Origin: Carettochelys insculpta
Taxonomy: Eukaryota > Chordata > Testudines > Carettochelyidae
NCBI RefSeq assembly: GCF_033958435.1
Contig: NC_134167.1
Span: forward strand, 5,848,001 to 5,912,000
Length of the DNA stretch: 64,000 bases
Direction: 5' to 3'
Within the stretch, counting starts at the first letter, position 1, and every line of letters starts with the position of its first letter. Shown in pieces: positions 1 through 10,439 of the stretch. Made by a program: the position numbers and the translations under genes. The notes under the pieces were generated by a model. It did not search any database. It was not told where the DNA came from and saw only the letters and a program-made list of their open reading frames with translations.

Positions 1-59
1 ATATTTCCTGAGTGTCTGCACAAGCACCCAGCTTACAGGGAAGACTGGCCATGAGTGCA

Positions 60-118
60 GGTGATTGAACAAGATGACCTCTTGAGGTCCCCTCCAGTCC
101 TGTGATTGTATAATCAAT
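60..118 (+). repeat. CR1 LINE 3' end fragment
   Basis: The stretch 'gatgacctcttgaggtcccc' followed by 'tccagtcctgtgattgtata' matches the well-known 3' terminus of turtle and bird CR1 retroposons (plus orientation). It is only the last ~60 bp of a 5'-truncated copy, as is usual for CR1. No coding part is present. Confidence 0.75.
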
Positions 119-176
119 TTGTACCTCACATTATCTCTTTAGTTTACCTGTCATATGCCAACGACATTGTTCTTAT

Positions 177-350
177 CAGAGAGATAGCTGTGTTAGTCTG
201 TATCTTCAAAAACAACAAAAAGTCCTATGGAATAGACTAACAGATATTTCGGAGCATAAACTTTCGTGGGCAAAGACCCGCTTCATCAGATGCATGATGA
301 AGTGAGTCTTTGTCCGTGAAAGCTTATGCTCCAAAATATCTTAGTCTATG
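177..350 (+). mobile_element. Short palindromic Penelope-derived element with 10-bp TSD
   Basis: This 174-bp element begins with the head 'agagatagctgtgttagtct', continues through an A-rich linker, and then folds back on itself. The sequence around 'gcataaactttcgtgggcaa' is the inverse of the sequence around 'gtccgtgaaagcttatgctc'. It is flanked by an exact 10-bp direct repeat, ttgttcttat, at 167-176 and 351-360, so both ends are defined. The head matches the 5' end of the 37.87-40.30 kb Penelope-like element, and the tail has the same layout as that element's 3' end. I infer a non-autonomous derivative copied by Penelope-type machinery. It has no coding capacity. Confidence 0.85.
252..289 (-). 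ncRNA. Hammerhead-ribozyme-like motif in Penelope tail
   Basis: Read on the minus strand from 289 the order is: CTGATGA (289-283), one extra A, GCGGG, loop TCTTTG, CCCAC, GAAA (265-262), then AGT-TTAT-GCT and C. This follows the hammerhead scheme: CUGANGA core, stem II, GAAA, a very short stem III closed by A-U, G-C and U-G pairs, then an NUH-type site. Stem II pairs 4 of 5 positions. The extra A after CTGATGA departs from the canonical core, so cleavage is uncertain. Hammerhead motifs with short stem III are established features of Penelope-like elements. Assigning one here is inference. Confidence 0.45.
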
Positions 351-360
351 TTGTTCTTAT

Positions 361-1190
361 TCTCATTCCTGTAACACCTGTGCTTTGGATCCATCTCTCC
401 CCATAAAGTTGTGAGATCATAATGCAGTGCAGAGTGGGGGTGAGTTATTGCCCCTGTGATTCACAAGCATTTTTCATTCACTTTGTACTGGAGTAAGCAA
501 CTCCACAAAGTGCAGGGACATGAAGAATCAGGCCCTAGTGGCAATTGTAGCCAAGTCTGCCCTTAGAGACCCATAAATGACCTATCTCTGCCCCTGTCCC
601 TCCACCCCCACAGTTCTCTACATGAAATGAAAATCTGGAATGAATATTATGTTGATAATTTGCACTTGCAGGCGAAAAAATGAATGGCTTGCAAATATTA
701 GGGCCAAGTGAACTCATTTAATGTTCTCTGCATTTCTTCTTTGACTGTGTCCTTTTCACCACCAGGATATTCAAATTCAATCAAAGTACAGGAGATGAAA
801 ACCAGGTGACTTCAGGTTAAACCTACCACCCAGGGGAAAAGTATATATCACTTTCTATGACTGCTTTTGGATTTTCCAGTGTTGATAGAAGGAGCTTCTG
901 GTCTTTATGACTAACTAAAATCATTGCAGATGTTTCTGGATGGGAGAGCACTGGATTAAAGAGGTTCAACCTATAGTCAGAATTAGTAAATGGTGTGCTA
1001 TTGGGCCTTTTCTGTGAGTACCACATAGATATTTTTTAATGATAGGATGTTGTGTTTTTGCATGCTAGAAAGAGTAAGGTGCCACAAATGGCAGGTTCCC
1101 ATCTCTGAAGTATATTGGCTCAGCTTTCGATAGCCTTCTTCTCCCTGTGGTTTTCTTTCCCCTCTGTACAATTGAATTTGAAGATTACAT
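361..1190. other. Unassigned non-coding sequence
   Basis: No gene is seen. The phrase 'gaagaatcaggccctag' near 521-537 resembles the end of old dispersed repeats common in turtles, but I cannot name the family. The small open frames here are chance. Confidence 0.5.
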
Positions 1191-1194
1191 CTGT

Positions 1195-1394
1195 ATGGAG
1201 ATGCACATCTTGTAGAGCTGGAAGGGACCTCAGAACATCATCAAGTCCAGTCCCCTGCCCTCTTGGCGGGACTAAGCACAATCCCCCCAACCCCCTTTTT
1301 TAAAATCTATTTGCCTCAGATCCCTAAATGACCCCCTCAGGGATTAAGCTCACAACCATAGTACTACTCAAACCACTGAGCTACCCCTCCCACT
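1195..1394 (-). mobile_element. tRNA-derived SINE with CR1-type 3' tail
   Basis: On the minus strand the element starts near 1392 with 'ggaggggtagctcagtggtt', a tRNA-like A box. A degenerate B box follows at about 1357-1340, and then a unique middle. It ends in 'gactggacttgatgatgttc' and 'tgaggtcccttccagctcta' at about 1245-1208, which is the CR1 3' end. A tRNA head joined to a CR1 tail is the hallmark of turtle SINEs, which borrow CR1 enzymes for reverse transcription. The B box is weakened (gagcttaatcc), so Pol III transcription today is unlikely. I found no clear target duplication. Confidence 0.8.
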
Positions 1395-1395
1395 A

Positions 1396-4245
1396 AGGTG
1401 ACAGCTGGTATTGTACAATACTAATAAACTATATAGATTTTTAACCCATGCATATATTTCACTGGAAACCTGGACACAAAGTTTTACATTTATCCCATCA
1501 GGAAACAGAATTACGGCTATGTGAGTGATATGTCAAATCAAAGCCAAATAACACAGCTTAAATTTTTAATTCTGAGTTTCTTTTGTCAGTGAACAGCTTG
1601 CAAGTGAACTGCAGGTCAGGAATTGTGTGCTGTCATTTTTCTGTCCATAATTTAAAATAACAAATAAGTCTGAGAAACTCACAATCTGTTTGTGGACAAC
1701 TCATAAACCAAAAAAAAGAGACGTGAACTAAGTGAAAAATTTATGGGTAAATTATGCTCTGCAAATTAATCTTTTCTCCCTCGATACATTGATCAAACTG
1801 TAAAATCATAGAAATGTCTGCAACTCAAACCTTCTGGCTCTTGAATAGCTGGGACATTTATGGCTGCTATTTCATGTACATTTATTTCAAATGAATGGAA
1901 AGGTTGAACATGAAAAAATAAAATTTTAAATATGCTCATGTTGATAGGAAGAATTCTAAAGGTTTTCCTCTTTATTTGTTGACAAAATGAATAAATTAAT
2001 CTCCTTTTAACAACATCGTAGCATATGGTCAAGGAAAAGACCACTTTATTACCAGTCCTTTCCTTTCCCTACTGGCTATTAAGAGAGGTGATGAGTACAG
2101 GCACCTCACAGCTGGTACTAAAAGGACATAGAAGCAGGCAAAAAAAAATCATATAGTCAGTCTTGCTAAATTAGTTTACCTAAAATTGTATGTGTGAGTG
2201 ATTTTAATCAAAATCTAATTTCCCCTCTTTTTAGAGTAACTGAAATGAGATTTTTCTAATTTACTTTTTGCGGTTCAAGTTTCTCATAATTCTTCTATGG
2301 TCGTGACAGCACCGTGAAAAGCTTCTGCTGCTACAAAGCATTAAAAAAAATTAGATTTTCAAATTGATGTACTAAATTAAAAATGTTTAATGTTTCTCAT
2401 CAAAGGCACAGGAGTATGCATTGGGGCCTTCAGTACAGTTAGCGGCACAAGATTTTTTTTTATCTGTTTTTTCAATTCATATCCCAGGGCAATTCTGCTG
2501 TGAAAATTAACAAGATACAAGCAAAGGAAGTGTTGTAAAACAGTGTCTTCAGAGAAGATACCTTTTAATTTCCTTCCCCCACTGCCATCAAAGTGACCTT
2601 AAAGAAGTTATAATAAAAATAGATGCTGTGCCCTGTTCCTTTCTTGCTTTAGATGAAGTTTTGCTGGTTTCTGTCAGGGTATCCAAGCCTCTGAGTGATT
2701 TTAATTCTCTGGGTCTGGCTTGCTAATTCCCATGTTTTAGGAAATCACATTATTTCTATAAATTGAGTAAAGTTATTATTACATTCAAATCTAGGCTTCT
2801 GACCTCGCTGGCTGTCTGCTAAGTGGCTCTGAGCTGGGATGGGAATACTTGATCAGCTGCTGACATGTGTATGTGTGTTTTGGGAAGTTTCTGGCTGAAA
2901 GCACGAGACTCGCACATTAGAATGAACTTTCTGGCCAACCAGATTGTTCAAACAATCAGACTGGCTATTACTAGCACATGGCAATATGAGACATATGGCC
3001 ACATGGAATGAACTTGCAGGTATTATAATACTAACTCTTAATGCTTATTCAGTTTATTATTTTTTTTTGAGATTGTTGGTATTAATGACAGCAGCATTCA
3101 GATGAAATTGTGCTGTCTGATATATATATATGAATTACAGTCCATGTCCCAAAGAACTTACTGTGCAGGAGTCTAGTACCACCAGGACTTAACACTGTAT
3201 ACCTTTATCCAATGGGAGCATTTGCAAGATTGGGGTCTGATTTAGGACAGGGGACAATCAAACTCTCACTAACACTGGTGAAAACATTTCTGTTGAATCA
3301 GTATAGTCAACTTGATCATGAGTTTCTTGATATTTAGTGTTTTTTCCTAAACCCCAGCTCCAGGAGTCATGCGATTGTGTGAGACTCCGAGTTTTCATTA
3401 AAAAGCTGTACGTTTCTAGAACTCACAATTGCAGAGGAGACCCTGGAGTTGTAACCTCAGGGCTCAAAAGCTAGAAGAAGCTGAAATATATATGGTTTAA
3501 AAATCACAAGATTTTTAAAAATATAATCTTATGATTTTATTGGGCAACTGACTCATGCTTGGTAATGCTTTTGACTTCAGTGTATTTGGGAATATGGATG
3601 AGGGTAACTATAACAAGCCTTCATACATGAGGGTAAGTTAGTTCCAAATTATTTTAAAGTATATTTTTATAAAACAAATAAACAAATATGCAAGCTAATG
3701 CCAGCAATCCTCATTGGCTCTCTCCCCAGACACAGAGTTTGTTCTGTTATTGCATTAATTCCAAACAGTAAGTTAGAAACACATTTACTGTATTTACATA
3801 AACATAATTGCTTTGACAATTTAAACACAATTGCTGGATTCCTAGGCCAGGTAGGAGCAGTGCCTTCCGGTGAGACAAGTGGAGCCAGAGGGAGTGCTAC
3901 GTATTCCTGAAACTCAACCTGAACTAGGGAAAATGTTAAGGAGTTACCCACTACTTCAACATATGCCCAAATGCACAACTCATGTGGCAAGGAAGCAGGC
4001 AGCAGTGAAATGACTGCAGACTTCACACAAGTGCACCATATAGAGAAGGGATGGAGGCAGTTTTAGAGCTCGTCCAAATATGCTAATTCAAGACAGAATT
4101 TAGGCACATGGTTAACTGAAAGCACATGAGAAATTCCTCCTGTTCACCAAAGAGGTTATTTAAGCATCTGCCTCTGTTGCATGGGAACTTGAAACTAATT
4201 GGAATTCAATATGTGCTTAAGAGCTTTGCTGAACTGGGGCCCACT
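1396..4245. other. AT-rich unassigned sequence
   Basis: No exon, RNA gene or recognisable repeat is seen. The 119-codon minus-strand frame at 3667-4026 has no recognisable domain and overlaps a plus-strand frame. There is a short (TA)n run near 3120-3131. Confidence 0.5.
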
Positions 4246-4249
4246 GAAG

Positions 4250-4325
4250 ACTAAGAGCCTGATCCAAAGCCTGTTGAGGTCAGCAAGAGTCTTTCCTTTG
4301 AGTTCAGTAAGCTTTGGACCACTTA
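4250..4325. repeat. Old palindromic interspersed repeat fragment
   Basis: The phrase 'gcctgatccaaagcctgttg' (4258-4277) and the inverted 'cagtaagctttggaccactt' (4305-4324) flank a short spacer. Similar 'gatccaaagc ... ctttggatc' palindromes are dispersed in reptile and bird genomes. I recognise the pattern but not the family name. Confidence 0.35.
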
Positions 4326-4329
4326 ATGA

Positions 4330-7300
4330 TGGATTATCCCAGTGCTGGAAATGTGATTCTGCCTGCCTTTTTCTGTCAGCCTTTCCCCACCATTTGATTT
4401 TTCTGTCTTCTGAATTCCAACAGAGTTGCCTTTTACTCACCAGGTTAATCAGTGCAGTAAAAGATTCTCATGCATGAGCACTTTCTGAGCTTGAATTTTC
4501 AGAGTCCCCTGTCAGCAGCTAAGACCTTCCTAGACACACTGGTTTGTCTTTGTTCTTTTGCAGAATCTTAAGGCTCCTGGGCTGCCTGTGTAGTGTCCAA
4601 CTTATACCTCTCTTATTGGGAAGCCAGGAATTGTTTCTTCCTCATACAAGTTTTACTCACCAGAATCCATTTGATTAAACAATGGCTGGAGTAACAAAAC
4701 CATTAATATTTCCTGTGAAGCTAATTAATGTATTCGTATAATACATTAATATAGTACAATAACTAATTGTATTAATGATAAAAATAATTCCAGTGAATAG
4801 AAAAAAATGTATGAACCTTCACAGTTTTCCCTAGCAAAACTAAGTTAAAGCTATTTAAATTGCTCTGTAGCCAAGGAGAAAATAAACAATAAACCCTTTC
4901 GGTGAAGCTGCAAATTGTAATCCCATCTCTCCCCAGAAGTGAGAAGGGGAGGGAAGTGCTGCTGTGTCTGTACTCTCAGGATCTGTGGATTAAAGGCTTT
5001 TCCTTCTTGTATTATTTCCTACAATCTCCCATTGGTGGCTGAAAGTTACTATGTGGTTTGGAACAGTTTGCTTGGCTTCACGCTAGCCAGGAAACCTTCC
5101 ACTGCATGGATGGGCCAAGCAGGATAGTAATGAAATGGCCACTGTGTTCTAACCCACTATTATAATGGGTGGCTGGTGTGATGAGGTGCGATCACAGAAG
5201 GCCCACTGGAATTGTTCCTCGCTGTGCTGAACATGCCACTGACACCCACCTTCTTGCTCACTGGGGCTCTCACCACTCTGTTCTGTGGAGCCAGATGCTC
5301 TGGTGCCCCCCCAAAAAGGCACAGAGCAATGGAGACAGTGATCTATTTCAGGTCTGGGAGGGTGCAGTTTTAGGGCACAGCACCCAGGAAACCAACCCCC
5401 CAAAGGGATCAAAACTGCAAATAAATCCATATCTGTGCAAAAGTTTTGCACAGAGAAGACTAATCAGGTAAGCTCCCTTTATCAAGTAAAGGGCGATATG
5501 CACAGTGGTGGCCCTTCTCCAGGTAACAATTACTTATACTGGGCGTGATCATAAACGGAAGTGTTTGTATGAAGCATAAACAGTAGAATTTAAGTGGTTA
5601 TAATTAAAAACAGTCAGATCAAAGTAAGTTACTAAATTGAAATAAAAAGAAGAAGCAGAGCTAGTTTTAACTTCTCTGGGAAAGTTATCACAGGTAGATT
5701 CTCTCCTTAAATAGCTGTTTTCATGTCAGGTAAAACCTTCAGACCAAATCTGTTTTCTTGCTCTGATTTGGATCAACAGCCTTTCAGAGTTCTTTATATA
5801 CTCTTAGGGTATGTCAGGCAGTTCCCAAGGCAGGGTGAAGACCAAACTGATAGGTTCTCATTGCTTAAATAGACTTTCCCATAAGACAGGACACCTTTAT
5901 TTTGTGATCCCTTCCCCATGGAAAAAACACTGGATCAAAATGGCTTTCAGGAGCAGGTGGTATGCTCACGTCTTTCTAGTACCAATCACTTTTTATATTT
6001 AAAGAACAAACAAGGTTTTTACAAGCTTTTAAGTTGATCTCCTAGTCATTAGGGTTCCAGCACTATAAACAGACTTGCATTTTGTATTTCTAACTTCATA
6101 TAGAACCATAAAAATACAAAAATAATACACAGATCCAGAGTTTGTAACATTACAACTGATAGATTACATGAGGTATTTTGTTCAAAGCATCTCAGAGTTG
6201 TGTATGTTTGTATTCGTAAGCCAATTTTCATAAAGCTAGGTGGGCAGGGCAAGGGCGGGGGCGTCACAACTGGAACCTGCAGAATCCCTGAAAAGGCAGA
6301 GAAAACATCTAGCCATTCTCTGGGTTTCCCTTGTTTGTGACATTCTAGGCTTGGACAGCCACTTCTCACTCCAGCAGCACCATGCAACCCTTTTGCCACC
6401 TGATTCTGCAGCTGAAGGATTTCCCTTACTTAAGGAAATCCTTCAAGTACTGCAGAGCTGCTCTGATAACCACTAGGACACTCCTTTCCTGACAGCCAAC
6501 TTAGGAAGGTGTGGGTAGGCAAGAGAGGTTGTGATGTGGACTCTTCTGCAACTAATCATTCCCAGTTCTGGAACAGCCTTTTGGGAATACTGCTCATTCA
6601 CATAGCGGAGAGCAACCTCCAAGTGGGCTGTAATTCACATTCTGGACCAGACTGTCTTTCATATGGCTTCAGGGTCAGGGAAGGAAAAGGTGACCCCCAG
6701 CTCATTCTGTGTACACTGACTACAGTTCATAATTTTGGTCAAAGCGTATCAACATCTGTTAAAATGTAGCCATTTCTGCAGTCCCCCCCGCCCCCCCGGT
6801 TCTAAACTATTGCAGAATTATTAGGATAGCTTGCAGGTGTTAATTTACTTGGGGGTGGTATTTGCTTGAAACATGTTTTTAGACACAGCTTCTCAAGAGG
6901 ATAATAGCTTAGTTGTGTCAATGGCATATTCTGTTGCAATAATTCCTCAACAACAAAGACAGGAATTCAAACTCAACTCTTTAATATTTTTATTCCTAAG
7001 GCTTTGCAATCACAACACAGCCCAGCGCAGCTTATCTGATGCACAAAGAGAGTTGAGAGTAGACGATACACACACCAGCTCTCTTTATGCCATTCACAAT
7101 CTGCATGCAGTACATCCTCCTGCTAGTAATAATTCTAATCTACTCATGTAAAACCTCCAGAAATAGTGTTATCCTTCAGTGGAAGGAGATAAAAATAAAA
7201 TTGCCAGACATGAGAGGCAGAAAAATCAGTAGAGAAGATTCCCTCTGGTTTATAGGCGAGTCAGAAAGTTTGGGTGATGCAGAAGAAGTACGTATTTGCC

Positions 7301-8455
7301 ATGGGCTGAAAAAGAAGAGGTTGGAATCTCTTTATTTCCAACCATGGATTGTTGATATCCTTTGGTTTTGGGAGGGGAAGCATCTTTTCATACTAATGGA
7401 ACTGGAATGAGCATCCATGATTAAATTCTGACAAGCACCTGAAGATAATTGGAAAGGTGTAGTAGCAGAAAATTAAGCCCTGTAAAATGCTGTCTAGCAA
7501 ATTGAAAGACATAATTGATTATATTAGCTCATTTTCAAAATTAAGTGCTGCTAATTGGCAGATATAGTGTTTATTTGGTGCAGTTACTGTATCTAGCTAG
7601 CTGCATGAAGTTTACAGTATTGACAGGCAACTGAGCCAAAATTGCCCAATGTTTATTCCTTCTTTTTTTTGGCAAATGGTGGTCATTGAGCTTGGCAGGT
7701 GACTTTTATATTAGTTTCTTCCATTTACAACAGGTAAAATTCACCTCTGCACAGTGGAGTCATCAAAAGTGCTATACACTGGTGAAATCTCATATAACAC
7801 TCAAAAGAGCCCCATATGCACCTTCACATGGGGATGCTTTTAATTTTCATGAATTAGGGACCTTAAAAAAAACAAGTAAAGGCCCATTTCTATGTGCAGA
7901 CCTTTAGGTTAGAATGGTGATTTGCATGTGCGGCCTAGTGCACACAGTTATGAGGATTGCACATGCAAATAGAGCGTGTAGCTGTGCCCACCAATGCTCA
8001 TCTGATTTTAAACAATCATGTACCCGTAAATAGTATCATTTAAAGCTTTCATTATGACACCAGTAATCAGTTCATTACCTACTTGTGGCATCTTTTCTCC
8101 AGGTTGCTTATGATAAGTCTGATGCTTTGGTGGGATTTGTGTAGGCCTGGCTTCCATCTTGCCTGATGTCTTAGTGGACCATGACTGGGGATGTGACTGG
8201 AAAGTTAAATTGTCATAATAGTTAGTATGGTGGGGTCAGATCAGCTAGCTATGGTCACATCCTGGTGTTAATAAACAAGCTTAGATGTAAGATCAGGTAG
8301 AGTTATTCATGGCCAAAGCATGCTATGCAGCCATTGGCTTCTACAGTGTAAACAAGCCAGTCCCACATGTTATGCAATCTACAGGACATGCAATGTGATG
8401 TGTAAAGGTATAGACAGAAAAAAGTTTTCTGTGTAACTTTGGATGTGAAGTAGGC
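4330..8455. other. Unassigned non-coding sequence
   Basis: Long AT-rich tract with no convincing gene. Open frames up to about 116 codons (6049-6399 minus, 7087-7410 plus) show no recognised domain and overlap frames on the other strand. One small hairpin lies at 6405-6455 and C-rich runs near 6782-6798. Confidence 0.5.
6405..6455. repeat. Small perfect hairpin flanked by CTGCAG
   Basis: The arms tgaaggatttcc (6413-6424) and ggaaatccttca (6434-6445) are exact inverse complements around a 9-nt loop. A CTGCAG lies just outside each arm (6405-6410 and 6450-6455). It could be a remnant of a palindromic repeat. Function unknown. Confidence 0.5.
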
Positions 8456-8537
8456 CCTACACCTCGGACCACCATATTTCCCTCTCCCAAGTACTGGACA
8501 GGGAGATGCGGGGAGAGGGGTGGCTACTCCTAACCCG

Positions 8538-8940
8538 GAGCCCCGGGAAAGCGGCGGCCCGCGGGAGATCGCGTCGCGGAACCCCGGGAGAGCGGAGCCG
8601 CGGGACAGCGGAGCCGCGGGAGATCGCGTCGCGGAACCCCGGGACAGCGGAGCAGCGGGACAGCGGAGCAGCGGGAGATCGCGGCGCGGAACCCCGGGAC
8701 AGCGGAGCCGCGGGACAGCGGAGCCGCGGGAGATCGCGGCGCGGAACCCCGGGACAGCGGAGCCGCGGGAGATCGCGGCGCGGAACCCCGGGAGAGCGGA
8801 GCCGCGGGACAGCGGAGCAGCGGGAGATCGCGGCGCGGAACCCCGGGACAGCGGAGCAGCGGGACAGCGGAGCAGCGGGAGATCGCGGCGCGGAGCAGCG
8901 GGAGTTTGTGGCCCGCGAGAGCTGGCGGCGCGGAGCCCCG
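8538..8940. repeat. CpG-rich minisatellite, 55-bp unit
   Basis: Six near-identical units start with ggaacccc at 8578, 8633, 8688, 8743, 8782 and 8837. Five are exactly 55 bp and one (8743-8781) is 39 bp, having lost one 16-bp sub-repeat of the type gcggagccgcgggaca. Degenerate partial units lie at 8538-8577 and after 8892. Units end in gggagatcgcggcgc or gggagatcgcgtcgc. The tract is very GC- and CpG-rich inside AT-rich surroundings. Because 55 is not a multiple of three and the unit lacks stops, several frames on both strands stay open for 150-236 codons. Those are artefacts of the repeat, not genes. It could be an expanded CpG island or a tandem promoter of a retroelement. Confidence 0.95.
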
Positions 8941-8944
8941 GGGG

Positions 8945-9315
8945 AGGAGCAGCCATGAGCTCCCACCCCCAGCCCCGAGGGCCTCAGTAAGGGATAATTG
9001 GTCCTTTGAAAAAATAAGGCGTCCCAAATACGGACGGTCCCGCCAAATCCGGGAGTGTTGGCCGTTCCCTCGTCCTCCTCCTCCTCCTCCTCCGTACAGG
9101 AATCGGATCAACTCCGTGCAACTTTCCTGTATATCAAATTGAGACACCTGAGTGACAAATCCGGATTTGTACCGAGTTCCTGGGACGCTGAGTGGAAAGG
9201 GATCTTGGAAGGAATCCCAACATAGTGGACTTGAATTCATTTGTCTGGAGCAGGGAACGCAGGGTTTTTATATGTGTAAATTTGCTGTCAAGTATGGCAA
9301 GCAAACCGCTTCGCA
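8945..9315 (+). other. GC-rich flank of the minisatellite with (CCT)n
   Basis: CpG density stays raised to about 9200. It includes a (CCT)n run at about 9073-9092 and the phrase 'ggcgtcccaaatacggacgg', which resembles dispersed repeats seen in other vertebrates. This could be the 5' untranslated part of whatever produced the open frame starting at 9316. I see no convincing LTR boundary or primer-binding site. Confidence 0.4.
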
Positions 9316-9680
9316 ATGGTATTGAAAGGGTTCAAATATGAGGAGGTTTCCAAGGGACTGGAAGAGTGGGTTATATCTAAAGGAGGTCTCCCAGTGACTC
9401 CCTGGGAAGAGACAGGGAGTGACTGGGAATGGATGGAAGAGGAACTCCAACAACTACTATTAGATAAGAAACGGGGGGAGGGGGAAGGCAAAGGAAAAGC
9501 ATGTCATTAAACCGTCGGATTATTTACTGAAGAGGAATTCAGTAACATAAGGAGACTAGAGGAAGGTCCTTTGGATTCTCGTGCAAAAGAATGCTTGTCA
9601 AAACACAACAAATGTCTGTTAAATGCCACTCAAACTTTGAAGAATAAGACCCATGGGCAGCCATGGAGAGAACTGTAGTT
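9316..9680 (+). pseudogene. Unidentified degraded ORF, retroelement-like
   Basis: A 64-codon frame starts at the ATG at 9316 and stops at TAA (9508-9510). The same frame then stays open for another ~55 codons, to TAG at 9676-9678. The two halves together make one ~120-codon frame broken by a single stop. The first half is rich in Glu, Trp and Lys (motifs 'KGLEEWVISKGG' and 'TPWEE'). The second half is charged ('FTEEEFSNIRRLEEGP'). The composition and the position just after a CpG-rich tract suggest the start of a retroviral-type or other retroelement reading frame. I recognise no family, so that is inference only. Confidence 0.35.
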
Positions 9681-9689
9681 GTAACTAAA

Positions 9690-9945
9690 GAATGAGTGCC
9701 CCCCCAAAAAACAAAACAAAACCCAAAACCATAAGCTGACAGCTGCCAAGAGAAATTGTCTGTGATATGTGTCACTTTAGGAGATAATGATTCAACTGCC
9801 CCACCGCTTCCTGCCTGATTCACTCCACACCCTGTGCCTGGCTGGACTCCTAGGACAGAACCACCTCTCCTAGTACCTGGCACAACATACTCCTGAGTCA
9901 ATATGGGGGACATGCAAGGTCACATGCTCCCCACCCGCAGATTTC
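9690..9945. other. Unassigned sequence after the degraded ORF
   Basis: Contains an A/C-rich run (about 9699-9731) and no recognisable coding segment. Nothing else is seen. Confidence 0.4.
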
Positions 9946-9949
9946 CCAG

Positions 9950-10200
9950 TGAGTGGGATAAGGGGATTTCGAAAGGTGCAGGGTCCTTTCGAAAAGGATC
10001 CTTGTGTAGCCGCACCGAGCCAAAAGCATCCTAATGCTAATGAGGCACTGAATATTCAATTCAGTGCCTCATTAGTAATCTTCAAAATATGGCTATTTCG
10101 AAGATTTGTGCCCATGTACACATAGCCAATATGCATATCGGAAAAGCGCTCAGCTATTTTGAAATAGAGCATCCGTACACAATAGAGCCTATTTTGGATT
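9950..10200. mobile_element. MITE with TTCGAAA motifs and central palindrome
   Basis: Several ttcgaaa-type motifs flank a central hairpin whose arms, gaggcactgaat (about 10040-10051) and attcagtgcctc (about 10059-10070), are inverse complements. TTCGAA-rich hAT-like non-autonomous elements with such central palindromes are frequent in turtles. Terminal repeats are decayed, so the ends are approximate. It separates the two unexplained open frames at 9316 and 10163. Confidence 0.55.
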
Positions 10201-10396
10201 AGAGGCCCTGTTCACACTGGTGGAACAGTCTCCAGATTTCACAGTATGGTTGAGTTGCTGGGATATTGGTAAAGTAAAAACTGAAAAATATTGTGTGATG
10301 GATGAAAAGGACCAACTTTGGTATGGACTTGGAGAATGGTATACAAATTGGCCTGTGTTCTATTCCACACCTATGTTTCTTGTGGTAATAAACTGA
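10163..10396 (+). pseudogene. Unidentified 77-codon open frame ending in AATAAA/stop
   Basis: The frame is open from just after a TGA at 10160 to the TGA at 10394-10396. It is rich in aromatic residues (motifs 'DQLWYGLGEWYTNW' and 'FTVWLSCWDIG'), which is unusual for random AT-rich DNA. An AATAAA (10387-10392) lies directly before the stop, so the end of the frame and a polyadenylation signal coincide. There is no ATG near the start of the frame. Together with the 9316 frame it may be the remains of one retroelement or processed gene split by the MITE. The product is not recognised. Confidence 0.3.
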
Positions 10397-10439
10397 AAGA
10401 GTTTTATATTTTGTGCCAGTTTTTCAGAATATAATTAAA

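Noticed and set aside
3667..4026. 119-codon minus-strand frame
   Set aside because: No domain or signal I can identify. It overlaps an unrelated frame on the other strand.
8578..8891. CRISPR-like array
   Set aside because: Units are directly adjacent with no unique spacers, and the window is clearly from a vertebrate. It is a minisatellite.
8303..9240. Long open frames (150-236 codons) on both strands over the GC-rich tract
   Set aside because: They are translations of a 55-bp tandem repeat without stop codons. The same residues cycle through several frames, which no single gene would do.
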